64,000 nt of DNA. It comes from Streptomyces sp. NBC_00249 (GTDB lineage: Bacteria > Actinomycetota > Actinomycetes > Streptomycetales > Streptomycetaceae). The first letter of the stretch is position 1. Every line of letters begins with the position of its first letter. Below are positions 52,813 to 62,205 of the stretch, piece after piece. The position numbers were made by a program, and so were the translations under genes. The DNA lies in assembly GCF_026342355.1 (NCBI RefSeq), contig NZ_JAPEMV010000003.1, positions 248,001 through 312,000 of the forward strand, in the 5' to 3' direction. A model generated the notes under the pieces. It did no database searches, was not told where the DNA came from, and saw only the letters and a list, made by a program, of their open reading frames with translations.

Positions 52813-53886
52813 CTACACCCAGTTGACTTCCGCCCGCTCCAGCAGCGGATCGTCCGTCAGCTGGAACAGTGGCACGGCGAAATTGCCCGACCTGAACCGT
52901 CCGCCGAAGTGGAGGCCGAGCACCCGGTGGTCGGCCAGGTCGAAGACGGGGGAGCCGCTGTTGCCGCCGAGGGTGGAGCAGTCGTGCGTCATGGTGAACC
53001 CGGGCCCGTCCGGGACCAGCGCCGTGACCATGCCGGGCTGGAGCCGCTTCACGTTGTAGATGTCCATGAAGATGCGGCTCATGGCCTCCGGTTCGTTGCG
53101 GCGTCCGTCCGCCGCCGGGTAGCCGACCACGTACACGGGCCGGCCTTCCAGGTCCGGCGGAGCGTCGGCAGCGACCGGTAGCGGCGTCGGCAGCGGCCCG
53201 CCACCGCCCGCTGCCGGGGACACCCGGAGCAGCGCCATGTCGACGTCCCGGTGGATGCCGATGACCTCCGTGACCTTGAACTCGAACGACCCGTCGGTGG
53301 CGGGCGCGCCGAGTTCCTCGGCGGTGTCGATGCGCGCACCCATGCCCTGGCGGAAGGTGAACCCGCCCTCGCCGTCCGCACGGCTGAACTCGGCCGCGAC
53401 ATGGCGGTTGGTCATCACGGCGAACGGCGAGACCAGGAAGCCCGTACCCAGCCAGTCCAGTTCCGCGTGGCCGGAGACCTCCACCCTGCCGACCCGCTCG
53501 ATCGACGCCCGGATGCCCGGCCGCTGCCCGTCCAACAGAGCCCAGTCGCCCAGCTGCGAGGCGAAGTCCTGGCCCTGGACCAGGATCGCCGGGCGGCCTT
53601 CGAGCAGGACGATCGCCTCCACCCCGAAGGACTCGTCCGCGTCGACGTCGTCCCGGCGGCCCGCCGCCAGTTTCTCCAGCCCGCGCACCCCGGCTTCCAG
53701 CACCCTGGCCCGCTCGTCCCGGGCGGCACGGCCGATCTGCGCGGCCGCCGCCTTCTCCCGGGGCAGCTCCTCGGCGGACTCGAGGATTTCGGCGTCCAGC
53801 CCCTTGCGTACGCGTGCGGCCACCTCCAGCAGATCCTCTCGGAAGACCTGCTCGGGCCCGGTCGCCACCGGTGATCCACCGCGCAT
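52813..53886 (-). CDS. Trypsin-like serine protease with N-terminal helical domain
   Basis: A 357-residue cytoplasmic S1-fold protease. Residues 1-85 are helical and Glu/Ala/Arg-rich, and residues 88-140 form a small beta segment. The protease domain has H162 in TNRHVAAEF, D216 in HRDVDMALL and S310 in GGNSGSPVF, so the triad is complete. No signal peptide is present, which is unusual for trypsins and typical of conflict-system proteases. AGGAGGTG lies 5 bases before ATG 53886. It follows the second trypsin gene by 30 bases. Confidence 0.9.
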   Translation of the reverse strand: MRGGSPVATGPEQVFREDLLEVAARVRKGLDAEILESAEELPREKAAAAQIGRAARDERARVLEAGVRGLEKLAAGRRDDVDADESFGVEAIVLLEGRPAILVQGQDFASQLGDWALLDGQRPGIRASIERVGRVEVSGHAELDWLGTGFLVSPFAVMTNRHVAAEFSRADGEGGFTFRQGMGARIDTAEELGAPATDGSFEFKVTEVIGIHRDVDMALLRVSPAAGGGGPLPTPLPVAADAPPDLEGRPVYVVGYPAADGRRNEPEAMSRIFMDIYNVKRLQPGMVTALVPDGPGFTMTHDCSTLGGNSGSPVFDLADHRVLGLHFGGRFRSGNFAVPLFQLTDDPLLERAEVNWV

Positions 53887-53916
53887 CTCACACCTCCTGT
53901 GATCGTGCCCGTCGTG

Positions 53917-55047
53917 TCAGCGCGACTGGGCCGCAGCGATCTCGTCGTGGATCTGCGGGTTGTGCTCCCGCAGGTGCCGCATGATGGCACTCAGTTGCGT
54001 GCCGACGTTCACGAAGGCCGTGCTCTTGCCCTGGAAACTGACGTCCGTGACGCGCCGCGTGCCGCGGTGCAGGGCCACCACCGTCCAGTCGTCGGTCAGC
54101 ACGGGGGAGCCGGAGGAGCCGCCCCGGGTGTCGGTGAAGTAGCGCACGTCCGTGTCGTCCGCCTCGAAGGCGAGGTTGTTGCGCAGCGCGATCCGCTTCG
54201 GCTCCCCACCCGGGTGCTGAATGATGTTGAGTGCCACCGGCGTGTCCTTGGCCACCGCCAGCGGCGCGGTGGCGATGCGGAGGAAAGTGTCGGGCGGGGC
54301 GCCGGTCAGGCGCAGCACGGCGTAGTCGAGCTCCTCGTCCCAGGCCACGAGTTCGCTCGCCTGTGCCTCCTCGCCGTGCGTGTCGTCCTCGCTCAGGTAG
54401 TCGAACCGGGAGCGCGACCCCTGGGCCTGGAGCTGGAGGTCCGACGGGTCCGCCACCTGCTGCAGGCCGTCGGTGCGCTTGCGGGCGTTGACCACGTGGT
54501 GGTTGGTGACGAGGAGGCCGGGGGCGATGAGCCAGCCCGTGCCGCTGTGGGGCAGTGCCACCGGCTGGAGCAGGGCGCCCCCCTGGTACGGCAGCACCTT
54601 GATGCGGGCGACCGAGGAGCCCGCCTGCTCTCCGCCGCTCAGGAAGCCGAAGGGCACCGTGTCGTCCCGGAAGATGATCTCTTCCTTGGTTTCCCCGGTG
54701 GGGACATCGGGTGCCACGTCGGGCTCGCCGGCCGCGTCGCGCGCCACCCGGTCCAGTGCCTTGAGGATCACGTCGCGGGCGGCCGCCTCGGTGAGCTGGT
54801 CGGCGGCGTTGCGGAGCCAGACGGCCAGCGGAACGGTGCCGTCGATCAGCCGCTCCACCCGGTTCATCTCGTTGAGGTCCGAGTGGACCTGTTGGCCGGG
54901 CGCCGCGAGGAGCGGCAGCGAGGCGCGGTACTTCGGGAGGATTCCCGCGAACAGCAGACTCCGCAGGGCCGGGTCCGTCAGTCCTGCCTCCACCGCCGTG
55001 TCCCGCAGCTGTACGACGTCGTCCTGGGAGAGATACGTGTCGCTCAT
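53917..55047 (-). CDS. Effector-associated-domain-like trypsin protease
   Basis: A 376-residue cytoplasmic protease. Residues 1-105 form a helical adaptor-like domain (LRDTAVEAGLTDPALRSLLF, LNEMNRVERLIDGTVPLAVW) that resembles effector-associated domains used as recruitment modules in bacterial conflict systems; the exact class is not assigned. The trypsin domain has H184 in TNHHVV, D241 in ELDYAVLRL and S312 in RGGSSGSPV. It starts 6 bases after the STAND gene stop, so it is translationally linked and is probably activated by it. Confidence 0.88.
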   Translation of the reverse strand: MSDTYLSQDDVVQLRDTAVEAGLTDPALRSLLFAGILPKYRASLPLLAAPGQQVHSDLNEMNRVERLIDGTVPLAVWLRNAADQLTEAAARDVILKALDRVARDAAGEPDVAPDVPTGETKEEIIFRDDTVPFGFLSGGEQAGSSVARIKVLPYQGGALLQPVALPHSGTGWLIAPGLLVTNHHVVNARKRTDGLQQVADPSDLQLQAQGSRSRFDYLSEDDTHGEEAQASELVAWDEELDYAVLRLTGAPPDTFLRIATAPLAVAKDTPVALNIIQHPGGEPKRIALRNNLAFEADDTDVRYFTDTRGGSSGSPVLTDDWTVVALHRGTRRVTDVSFQGKSTAFVNVGTQLSAIMRHLREHNPQIHDEIAAAQSR

Positions 55048-55053
55048 GGTCGA

Positions 55054-58000
55054 TCAGGCCGCTCGGTGGCCGTTCCCTTCGGCTGGGCTCTCTGCTGAGG
55101 GGTCCGCCTCGCCCGGCTCCGAGGCGACCGGCCCCGTGCCCGTGGGTACGGCCGGGCCGGGGGCGCCGGCGCCCATTGCCGCCGCCACGCCCGAGGCGAG
55201 CTCGCCGCTCCGGTCGTCGAGGGTCAGGAGGCGCCCGGCGAGCCGGTCGAGCGTCCCGAGTCGGCGCGCCTCACGCAGCATGCCCGGCACGCCCTGGTGG
55301 GTGGCCCCGGTCGCGGACCGGAGGACGGCAGCAGAAGGGTCGGGCGAGCCGGCGGAGTCTTCCAGAAGCCGGAGCAGCGAGGCCCGCAGCTCGGGCCGCG
55401 CGGCCACCACCCGGGCGATCGCCTCGCCGAGTATCTCCAGGACCCCGTCCTCGGTCTCGGGCAGGCCCACGACGTCCAGGGCGTGCTCCAGGATCCGCGG
55501 GTGGTCGCGCGAGACCTCGGCGACCGCGGCACGCACCAGGGCGGGTTGCCGGACAAGCTCCGCGTCGGGCAGCTGCTGCAGTCGTGCGGCGAGCCTGCTC
55601 CCGGCGTCCTGATCGTGTTCCTCGGTGCGGGACGCCAGCTGTGCACGGGTCAGCAGGGCGCCCAGCGCTTCGAAGTCCTTGCCCAGGCCCGTGGCGATCT
55701 CCTCGGCCTCGGCGAGGTCGTCGTCGGCCTCCGCGAGGTCGCCGTCCGCCTCGGCCAGCCGCGCCGAGACGAGGAGCAGCTCCAGCTGCAGTGCGGGGAA
55801 GCCGTCCTCATCGGCGCGCTCCACGGCCGCGTCGGCGGCCGCCCGGGCTTCGGCACGACGGCCCAGCCGGTCCAGGGTCTCGACCCACAGCGGGTGCAAC
55901 GGGCTGCCCGAGGTCCACGGCCGCCGCCCCTCGATCCGGGCGGCGGCCGCCTCGGCGTACCCCTGCGACAGGAGGTCCTCGACCTCGCGGGCGGCGATGC
56001 GCTCCCAGTCCTCCTGGTCCGCCTCCGCCATCACCTCGTCCGGGGTGTGGCCGCCGAAGCGCCCGGCCAGGTACGCGGCGGACCGCCCCGCCATGTCCTC
56101 GTCGGCCCCGACGAGGAACTGCTCGACACCGGGCAGCCAGCGCAACTCCACCTCGCGCGGGCTCTCGTTCAGCCGCAGCCGGTGGTAGATCTCCTCGGCT
56201 CGCGGCTCCAGGCCTTCGCGTGCCGCGTAGTACGTCACCGCGCGCTGCCCGACTGCCCGCATCACGTCCGCACGGGCGCGGTCGGCCAGCCGCAGCATGA
56301 TGGCCCGCAGCTCGGCCCGGTGGCGTAGGGTCCCCGGGCCGGCGGATTCCACCTGGTCGAGCCCGGAGAACAGCTCGAAGAGGCGCTCCGCCTCCACGTC
56401 GGAGTCCACCGTCAGTCCGCACGGACCGGCGAGGACGTCCCGGATCAGTCCGGGGGTGATGGTCCGCAGTGCCATTCCGGCCTGTGCCAGGGCGCGGACG
56501 TCCGGGTCCCCGATGCGCCTGAGGATCCGCTCGTAGAGGGTCCCCTGGATGAGCATCTGGTCGACCTTGCGGTACAAGTGGCGGCGCCGCCGGGGAAGGC
56601 TCTCGATCAGTTCGTTCAGCGATTCGGCCCGGCCGCCCTCCTGCTCGGCTGCCCGCGCCGCCAGCTTCAGACTCAGGGGATTCCCGCCCACGCGGTCGGC
56701 GAGCTTCTCGGCGAGACGCTCGTCGGTCACCCCGCAGGAGACCAGGAGGGCCACTGAGGCCTCCGGGCCGAGGTCGTTCAGCTCGATGGTCAGGGGCTCC
56801 ACCACTCGGGCCGGATGGTGCTGCTTCAGCAGCCGCCCCGCGACGACGGTCCGCAGCCGCGGGTGCACCTTCTGGAGCGCAGACCAGAGACCCCACATGC
56901 GGCCGAGCTCCGGGGAACCGCTGTACAGGGCCTCCTCGAAGGAGTCGATCACGAGAACCAGGGGCGGCTGCTCCGCCGCGGGCACCCCCACTGCCTGGAC
57001 GACGAGGGTGGCGAGCTGCGCCGCCAGCATGCCCTCGCGTGCCGAAGCCAGGGCGTGCACCCCCGACTGGGAGAGCCGCGCCATCGTCGCCCGGGTGGTG
57101 GCGAGCTCGTAGAGCTCTTCGACCGTGCCCTCCTCGGCCCGGTGGAGGCCGACCGTCTCCTCGCACGCATGCGCCAGGGCGTCGAAATCGGCGTGGTGCT
57201 CGGGGTACTGGACGCTGAGCTGCCGGGCCATCTCCGCGATCAGGGTGGCCGGTTCGTGGGCCGAGAGGGTGGGCCTCGCGAAGTCGACGTACGCGAAGGG
57301 GAACGTGGTGGGGAAGTCGCGCAGGCTGTCCCGGAGGAACGTCGCGAGCAGGGTGCTCTTGCCGACGCCGCTCAGACCGTGGACCAGCACCGGCCGCTTC
57401 GTGCCGGTGCCGACCGCCCGGGTGAACTCGTCCTGGAGCGCCGTGGGCAGTCCGATGTAGGCGCGCAGTCGGGCGAGTTCCTCGGCGCGCCCCTGGAAGG
57501 AGCTGCGTTCGAGGCGTTCGAGGGGCTGCATCAGTCGTGCCCGGTCGAGTAGCTGCTGGACCTCCGCGCTCTCGGGGATGCCGGTGATGCCCGGGATCTG
57601 CGCGAGCCACAACACCGCCTGCAGCGTGTGCGGCAGCTCGTCCAGCCTCTGGTGGGCGAGGTTCGGGGGCGTGCCGTCGAGATAGGCCAGTGCGATGTGT
57701 TCCGGACACCGGCCGGGCGGGATCTGCTCCAGGTTGGCCCGCAGGGCGCGGCGGGCCTCTTCCGGACCGGCGAAGCCGCCCAGCGCCGTGTCGCGGACCT
57801 CCGCCTTGAGTACCCAGCTGAAGGTGTTGCGCGCGCCGACGGCCCGGCAGTCGCGCAGCAGCTCCACCGCGGCCGCCGCGGAGGGCTCCGCCTCGCCGGG
57901 CAGCTTCAGCCGTGCGGGGTCGAACCGGCTCAGCAGGGACGCCGCTTCCCGGTAGGCCTTGCGCAGGTCCGACACGTCTGCGGGGCCGGGGGAGGCCGCG

Positions 58001-59205
58001 GCGGCGCTCAGTTGCTCGCTCAGGCGCGCGCCGAAGTCCTGACCGGGGCCGAGCGTGCCGTAGAGGCGGACCGACGCCGCTGCCGCCGTGCAGATCTTGC
58101 GCATGTAGCTGTCAGGGCCGCAGGCCTCACAGGCCTGGAGAACGGTGGGGACGGCCGTTTCCACGAGGGCGGAGATCCGCTGGACGTCCGGGGGAGTCGA
58201 AGTCGAAGCCTCAGTGAAGAACTGCCGGAAGAACTCGTGCAGATCCTCCGGGCCGAACATCCGGGCCGTGTCCCTGACCTCGTTCTTGCGTATCTCGTAC
58301 GGGAGCTGGCGCATCGTCGGCGAGTACCCGAGCAGCACCAGCCGCGGCGGTACGTCCGGCGGCGTCGGCCTCTGCTTGTGGATGGTCAGGGCCAGCTTGC
58401 CGATGCAGTCCCAGACGTCGGAATTGACGTCGAGCTTGTCGCAGTCGTCCAGCACCAGCCAGTACTGCCCGCGCGCGGTGGTGGCCTGGTTGACGACGCG
58501 GTGCACCGCCGCATCGATTTCCGGTAGTGGATCGTTCAATTGTGTCGGATTCAATGGCGAGAGGGGCGAGAGGGGCGAGAGGGCCGTGCTCGAGAGCGTC
58601 CGTGGGACCGGGTTCGGGTCCGCGACGGACTCGGTGAGCCGCTGGACCAACTGCTCGGCGGTCGAGGTCCGGTTCAGCGTCACCCGCACCGGGCGGAAAT
58701 TGCAGTGCTCGCCTATGTGTCGGATCAGTTTGTAGCTGTAGGAGCGCCCACTGTCCGGCTCTCCGTCCACTACCAGTACGGTTTTGTCGGGATTTTCGAA
58801 GAATTCGCGGAGCCGCTTCCTGAAATCACCTCGGTCGATGAACACCTCGGCACCGTTGCTGAGCACATTGCTGAGGAAGAAGTCCTGGGGCGAAATGTGC
58901 AGCCGCACCGCCTCCTCCAGCTCGCTCTTGAGGCGCTTGGCCTCTTCTCCGGCCGGGATGGAGGTGAGCGTGTCCATCCGGACGAGCGTGCTGAGGAGCT
59001 GGAGTTGCATTTCGATGCCACTGTTCCGCACTGCCTCGACCAGGGCGACCGAATTGTCGCTGCTCACGTAATTCAGTGGGATCTTGCTCACGAACTCGGG
59101 TGGGAATCCGAACTGGACCAGCTTGGGTCGGGGTTCGCCGGAAATGAAGAAGTGGTCTCGCACCATTTCGGTGACGAGTCCCCATTCGGTATCCTTGGGA
59201 GACAT
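55054..59205 (-). CDS. Large STAND-type double NTPase sensor/scaffold
   Basis: A 1383-residue cytoplasmic protein. Residues 1-85 form a small helical adaptor-like domain. A first P-loop module (about 120-330) has DGEPDSGRS (R154 in place of the Walker lysine) and Walker B YWLVLDDCD. A second, STAND-like NTPase (about 565-870) has GLSGVGKST (K616) and LVLVIDSFEEAL. A helical/TPR-like C-terminus (about 1050-1310, Ala/Glu/Leu-rich) and a Pro/Gly/Glu-rich tail follow. A 9-base triplicate gives SPLSPLSPL near 210. Such proteins oligomerise on sensing a trigger. ATG 59205 is preferred; ATG 59220 is possible. Confidence 0.85.
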   Translation of the reverse strand: MSPKDTEWGLVTEMVRDHFFISGEPRPKLVQFGFPPEFVSKIPLNYVSSDNSVALVEAVRNSGIEMQLQLLSTLVRMDTLTSIPAGEEAKRLKSELEEAVRLHISPQDFFLSNVLSNGAEVFIDRGDFRKRLREFFENPDKTVLVVDGEPDSGRSYSYKLIRHIGEHCNFRPVRVTLNRTSTAEQLVQRLTESVADPNPVPRTLSSTALSPLSPLSPLNPTQLNDPLPEIDAAVHRVVNQATTARGQYWLVLDDCDKLDVNSDVWDCIGKLALTIHKQRPTPPDVPPRLVLLGYSPTMRQLPYEIRKNEVRDTARMFGPEDLHEFFRQFFTEASTSTPPDVQRISALVETAVPTVLQACEACGPDSYMRKICTAAAASVRLYGTLGPGQDFGARLSEQLSAAAASPGPADVSDLRKAYREAASLLSRFDPARLKLPGEAEPSAAAAVELLRDCRAVGARNTFSWVLKAEVRDTALGGFAGPEEARRALRANLEQIPPGRCPEHIALAYLDGTPPNLAHQRLDELPHTLQAVLWLAQIPGITGIPESAEVQQLLDRARLMQPLERLERSSFQGRAEELARLRAYIGLPTALQDEFTRAVGTGTKRPVLVHGLSGVGKSTLLATFLRDSLRDFPTTFPFAYVDFARPTLSAHEPATLIAEMARQLSVQYPEHHADFDALAHACEETVGLHRAEEGTVEELYELATTRATMARLSQSGVHALASAREGMLAAQLATLVVQAVGVPAAEQPPLVLVIDSFEEALYSGSPELGRMWGLWSALQKVHPRLRTVVAGRLLKQHHPARVVEPLTIELNDLGPEASVALLVSCGVTDERLAEKLADRVGGNPLSLKLAARAAEQEGGRAESLNELIESLPRRRRHLYRKVDQMLIQGTLYERILRRIGDPDVRALAQAGMALRTITPGLIRDVLAGPCGLTVDSDVEAERLFELFSGLDQVESAGPGTLRHRAELRAIMLRLADRARADVMRAVGQRAVTYYAAREGLEPRAEEIYHRLRLNESPREVELRWLPGVEQFLVGADEDMAGRSAAYLAGRFGGHTPDEVMAEADQEDWERIAAREVEDLLSQGYAEAAAARIEGRRPWTSGSPLHPLWVETLDRLGRRAEARAAADAAVERADEDGFPALQLELLLVSARLAEADGDLAEADDDLAEAEEIATGLGKDFEALGALLTRAQLASRTEEHDQDAGSRLAARLQQLPDAELVRQPALVRAAVAEVSRDHPRILEHALDVVGLPETEDGVLEILGEAIARVVAARPELRASLLRLLEDSAGSPDPSAAVLRSATGATHQGVPGMLREARRLGTLDRLAGRLLTLDDRSGELASGVAAAMGAGAPGPAVPTGTGPVASEPGEADPSAESPAEGNGHRAA
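58557..58583 (+). repeat. Three tandem 9-base units inside the STAND gene
   Basis: GAGAGGGGC-type units repeat three times in frame and encode a Ser-Pro-Leu triplet repeat in a linker of the first NTPase module. Copy number could vary between strains. Confidence 0.7.
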
Positions 59206-59268
59206 ACCGCACCTGCACATCCGCCGAAGCGGCGCGGAAAGACGGACTGCCTGATACCTGTCATGGTT

Positions 59269-60219
59269 TCACTCGGCCAGGTCACTCGCAACGCGGCCGA
59301 ACAGTGTGGGCAGCTCCTGCTGGACGGGCGCGCTGCGCAGGTACTGGGCGATGCCGTGGTGATTGTCGCTGTCGTTCCTGACCAGGTGGTCGGTGACGAG
59401 GCCGGGCGGTTCGTACTCGGGCCGCAGCCAGTGGTCGAGCGCCACCAGGTCCCGCAGGTCCGAGACGTTGGACCAGGCCGCCACACCCACCGGGACCGCC
59501 GGCGGGTGTGCGAGCCGGTCCTGGACCTCGGTGATGCCGAGGGGAGACCCCACGCTGACGAACAGGGCGACCTCCCGTCGCTCCTCGCGGAGCACCTCGT
59601 ACGCGATGACCGAGCCGAGGCTGTGCCCCAGCACGCAGAGCGGACCGTCGTGCACGCCGGCCAGCTCGCCGCGGACGACCTCGCGCATCGCTTCGCCGAC
59701 GCCACCGAAGAAGTACGCGTACACGTCCTCGAAGGTGAGCTTCACGAGCAGCTCGAAGACGGGTGCGCGCATGAAGAGGGGGAGCGGCAGCGCCTCGGCC
59801 AGGTCTGATGAGGCCGGTGCGGGCGCCGCGTCCTCGGCCCGGCCGAGGGTCTCGGCCGAGTAGGTCATCTTCGCCAGCCAGTTCGCCAGTTGCTCCTCCC
59901 CGGCCTGTGCCGACCGTCTCCCGAGCGCCGGACCCGCTTTCCGGCGCGCCTCGCGGAGCGTCTGCTCGATGAACTCCTCCGGAGTCCGCGGCACACCCGG
60001 GTCCGGGAGTCCCCGGATGGGCGGCGGCGGGCCGCCGGACAGCGGGTCGGGCTCGTCGTCGGGCAGGGGGGTGGCATACCGGACCGGCGCCCAGTAGGCC
60101 ATCCGCGACGCCGCGCCCATGTCCGTGCCGAACAGCGCCCTGTCCCACTGGGCCTTGAGCAGTTCCTTGCGGACCTTGTTCCCGTTTCCGTGGACGTAGA
60201 CGACGGTGGCGTCGTCCAT
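59269..60219 (-). CDS. Alpha/beta hydrolase (lipase-like) effector candidate
   Basis: A 316-residue protein with an alpha/beta-hydrolase core: an N-terminal VVYVHGNGNKVRKELLK strand and oxyanion loop and the nucleophile S200 in VLGHSLGSVIAYEVL. A long insertion (about 60-150) would form the lid. The catalytic His is probably in the C-terminal NDSDNHHGI segment. The start ATG lies one base after the nuclease stop, so the two are coupled. Its place between a nuclease and a STAND gene suggests a membrane-lipid-attacking effector, but no substrate is shown. Confidence 0.8.
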   Translation of the reverse strand: MDDATVVYVHGNGNKVRKELLKAQWDRALFGTDMGAASRMAYWAPVRYATPLPDDEPDPLSGGPPPPIRGLPDPGVPRTPEEFIEQTLREARRKAGPALGRRSAQAGEEQLANWLAKMTYSAETLGRAEDAAPAPASSDLAEALPLPLFMRAPVFELLVKLTFEDVYAYFFGGVGEAMREVVRGELAGVHDGPLCVLGHSLGSVIAYEVLREERREVALFVSVGSPLGITEVQDRLAHPPAVPVGVAAWSNVSDLRDLVALDHWLRPEYEPPGLVTDHLVRNDSDNHHGIAQYLRSAPVQQELPTLFGRVASDLAE

Positions 60220-60220
60220 C

Positions 60221-61111
60221 TCAGCTGTCCAGGACCACGTCGTCGTAGCTCTCCAGCCGCTTCCAGCGCTCCGCGGGTGCGCGGGTGACGGGCATGAGGT
60301 CGGCGGCCGGCAGCGGCCCGAAGTCGAGGCCGGTGAGCTCGACGATGTCGGTGACGGGCACCTGGAACGTGCGGAACGGGCCGAGCGGTGGCGGATCGCC
60401 GGGCCGGGCACCCGCCATCGCCCGCTCGCGGTCCCGGCTGAGGTCCGGGCTCTGGTCGAGGATGTACCCGGTCGAGGCCAGTCCGCCGTTCTGGACGAAG
60501 GCGGCCACCTTCCAGAACCGCAGCGGCACCTGGATGCCCCGGTAGGGCGGGTCGGAGTCGTGCAGGACGGGACCGGTGAAGACGGACAGCTTGCGGTCGA
60601 ACCGGGCCGCGTGGTCGAGCAGATGGTTCTCCAGCCCCTGCCACAGCTCCTTGCCCTGGTTGAAGGCGTCCTGCTGCGGGGCCGCGTTGGTGAAGTGGAA
60701 GGTGTCGGTGTTCGCACGGCCGGCCTCGGCCGCGGCGCCCCAGACCGGGTCCAGGCGGCGGACCAGGTGCCCCCGGTCCAGGGAGTTGTCGCGGTAGATG
60801 TCGTTGCCGGCCTGCTGGGTCTCGGGGACGCGGGGGTCGAACCCCCAGTTGTCGTCACGGGGTACGTCCTCCACGAGCCGCTCGCCGTCGATGCAGACGG
60901 CGGTGGAGGCGGCCAGTCTGCGATCGGGGCGCAGGACGACGGTGAAGTGGGTGTAGGGGAGGACCACGGTCTCGATCCCGGTCGCCGCCGGCAGGGGGAG
61001 CGGGACGACGGCACCGAGGAAGGACTCGTCGTAGCCGGTGCGATCGGCGAGGGAGCCCTGGCGCGCCTTGGCGTCCGTAGCCCGGTCCGGTGGCGTATCA
61101 ATTGCGTTCAT
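60221..61111 (-). CDS. DNA/RNA non-specific endonuclease (NUC1/DRGH family)
   Basis: A 296-residue beta-beta-alpha-Me nuclease. The catalytic DRGH motif is at 112-115 (general base H115), with the metal-binding Asn in FTNAAPQQDAFNQGKELW. FTGPVL and the second-half strands match mitochondrial EndoG-like enzymes. No signal peptide is present, so it would act inside the cell. No ribosome site precedes ATG 61111; the AT-rich TATTGCTATTTT just upstream could be the -10 of a leaderless message. GTG 61129 is an alternative. It is the first gene of the leftward unit. Confidence 0.88.
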   Translation of the reverse strand: MNAIDTPPDRATDAKARQGSLADRTGYDESFLGAVVPLPLPAATGIETVVLPYTHFTVVLRPDRRLAASTAVCIDGERLVEDVPRDDNWGFDPRVPETQQAGNDIYRDNSLDRGHLVRRLDPVWGAAAEAGRANTDTFHFTNAAPQQDAFNQGKELWQGLENHLLDHAARFDRKLSVFTGPVLHDSDPPYRGIQVPLRFWKVAAFVQNGGLASTGYILDQSPDLSRDRERAMAGARPGDPPPLGPFRTFQVPVTDIVELTGLDFGPLPAADLMPVTRAPAERWKRLESYDDVVLDS

Positions 61112-61300
61112 AAAATAGCAATACCGCACACAAGTGATCGTTTACGGTGCGGTGCGACGGGCCACCCGAATAGCGGGCCTCCCGCCGGCTCCCCTCGACA
61201 GGCCCGATCGGGCGGCGTCCCCAACACCCCGATTCAGGCGGCGGCCGCCGCGGAACCCATGCTGTCGACCCCCCTGACCGCCACGCCCCGAGGAGTGCCC
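61112..61300. promoter_or_regulatory. Divergent promoter region of nuclease and caspase genes
   Basis: A 189-bp gap holding the start of the leftward nuclease-to-metalloprotease unit and the rightward caspase gene. It contains a perfect 12-base palindrome GCCCGATCGGGC (61202-61213), which could be an operator but is also easily formed in GC-rich DNA. Confidence 0.45.
61290..61295 (+). promoter_or_regulatory. Ribosome binding site GAGGAG of the caspase gene
   Basis: GAGGAG lies 5 bases before GTG 61301 and fixes that start. ATG 61259, in frame, has no such site. Confidence 0.7.
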
Positions 61301-62155
61301 GTGCCCACTGGCCTGTCCATCCACATCGGTCTGAACAAGGTTGATCCCGAGGCGTACGACGGCTGGGACGGCAAGCTCCTGGCCTGCGAGAACGACGCCC
61401 GCGACATGGCGTCGGTGGCCCGCGCCGGCGGGTTCGGCGACACCGTGATCCTGACCGGTGACGGCACGGTGGAGAACATCACCGGGGAACTGCGCAAGGC
61501 GGCCGGACGGCTCAAGAGCGGGGACATCCTGCTCTTCACCTATTCGGGCCACGGCGGCCAGATGGACAACGTCGTCGGATCGGACGACGAGCCCGACCGG
61601 CTGGACGAGACGCTGGTGTTCTTCGACCGCCAGTTCCTCGACGACGAGCTGTACCGGGAGTTCCGACGGTTCGAGGAGGGGGTCAGGATCTTCGTCCTGC
61701 TGGACTGCTGCCACAGCGGCAGCGCCATCGAGTCCCTCCAGGGGCTCCTCACCCCGGAGGCGCTGCAGTCGCAGTTCCAGACCCGGGACCCTGGTCAGGT
61801 GGAGGCGGCGTCCCGGCTGATGCCGCTGCTCAAGCAGCAGCAGATCTTCGTCCGGGACAGGCCGTTCTACGAGGGCCTCCAGCGCGAACTCAAGGACGCC
61901 AACGGCGGCCGCCCGGCGCCCGGCGCCGTGCTCATCGCCGCCTGCCAGGACAACCAGGTGGCGTCCGACGGAGACGTCAACGGACTGTTCACCGCGAACC
62001 TTCTCAAGGTGTGGGGGAAGGGAGCCTTCCTGGGCGACTACCGCACCTTCCACCGCGACATCCAAAAGCGCATGCCCGCCAACCAGAGCCCGAACTTCTA
62101 CACGACGGGCAGCCCGTCGGACGGCTTCCTCAAGCAGAAGCCGTTCACCATCTGA
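61301..62155 (+). CDS. Caspase-family (C14) cysteine protease
   Basis: A 284-residue stand-alone caspase-like domain. The catalytic dyad is H84 in FTYSGHGGQ and C137 in LLDCCHSGSA. LSIHIGLNKVDPEAYDGWDG at the N-terminus, the KLLACENDARDMA helix and VLIAACQDNQVASDG with NGLFTANLL match orthocaspases or metacaspases. No adaptor domain or signal peptide is fused. It is divergent from the nuclease-hydrolase-STAND-trypsin unit and faces the peroxidase gene. It probably cleaves a partner in that cluster or acts as the death protease. Confidence 0.92.
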   Translation: MPTGLSIHIGLNKVDPEAYDGWDGKLLACENDARDMASVARAGGFGDTVILTGDGTVENITGELRKAAGRLKSGDILLFTYSGHGGQMDNVVGSDDEPDRLDETLVFFDRQFLDDELYREFRRFEEGVRIFVLLDCCHSGSAIESLQGLLTPEALQSQFQTRDPGQVEAASRLMPLLKQQQIFVRDRPFYEGLQRELKDANGGRPAPGAVLIAACQDNQVASDGDVNGLFTANLLKVWGKGAFLGDYRTFHRDIQKRMPANQSPNFYTTGSPSDGFLKQKPFTI

Positions 62156-62205
62156 CACGGCTGCCGTACCGCTGCCCGTGCGGGCAGCCCGAACGAGCGG
62201 GCCTC

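Noticed and set aside
61202-61213. Palindrome GCCCGATCGGGC as an operator for the caspase/nuclease unit
   Set aside because: A 12-base palindrome made of G/C steps arises often in such DNA and has no second copy; kept only as a note in the promoter entry.
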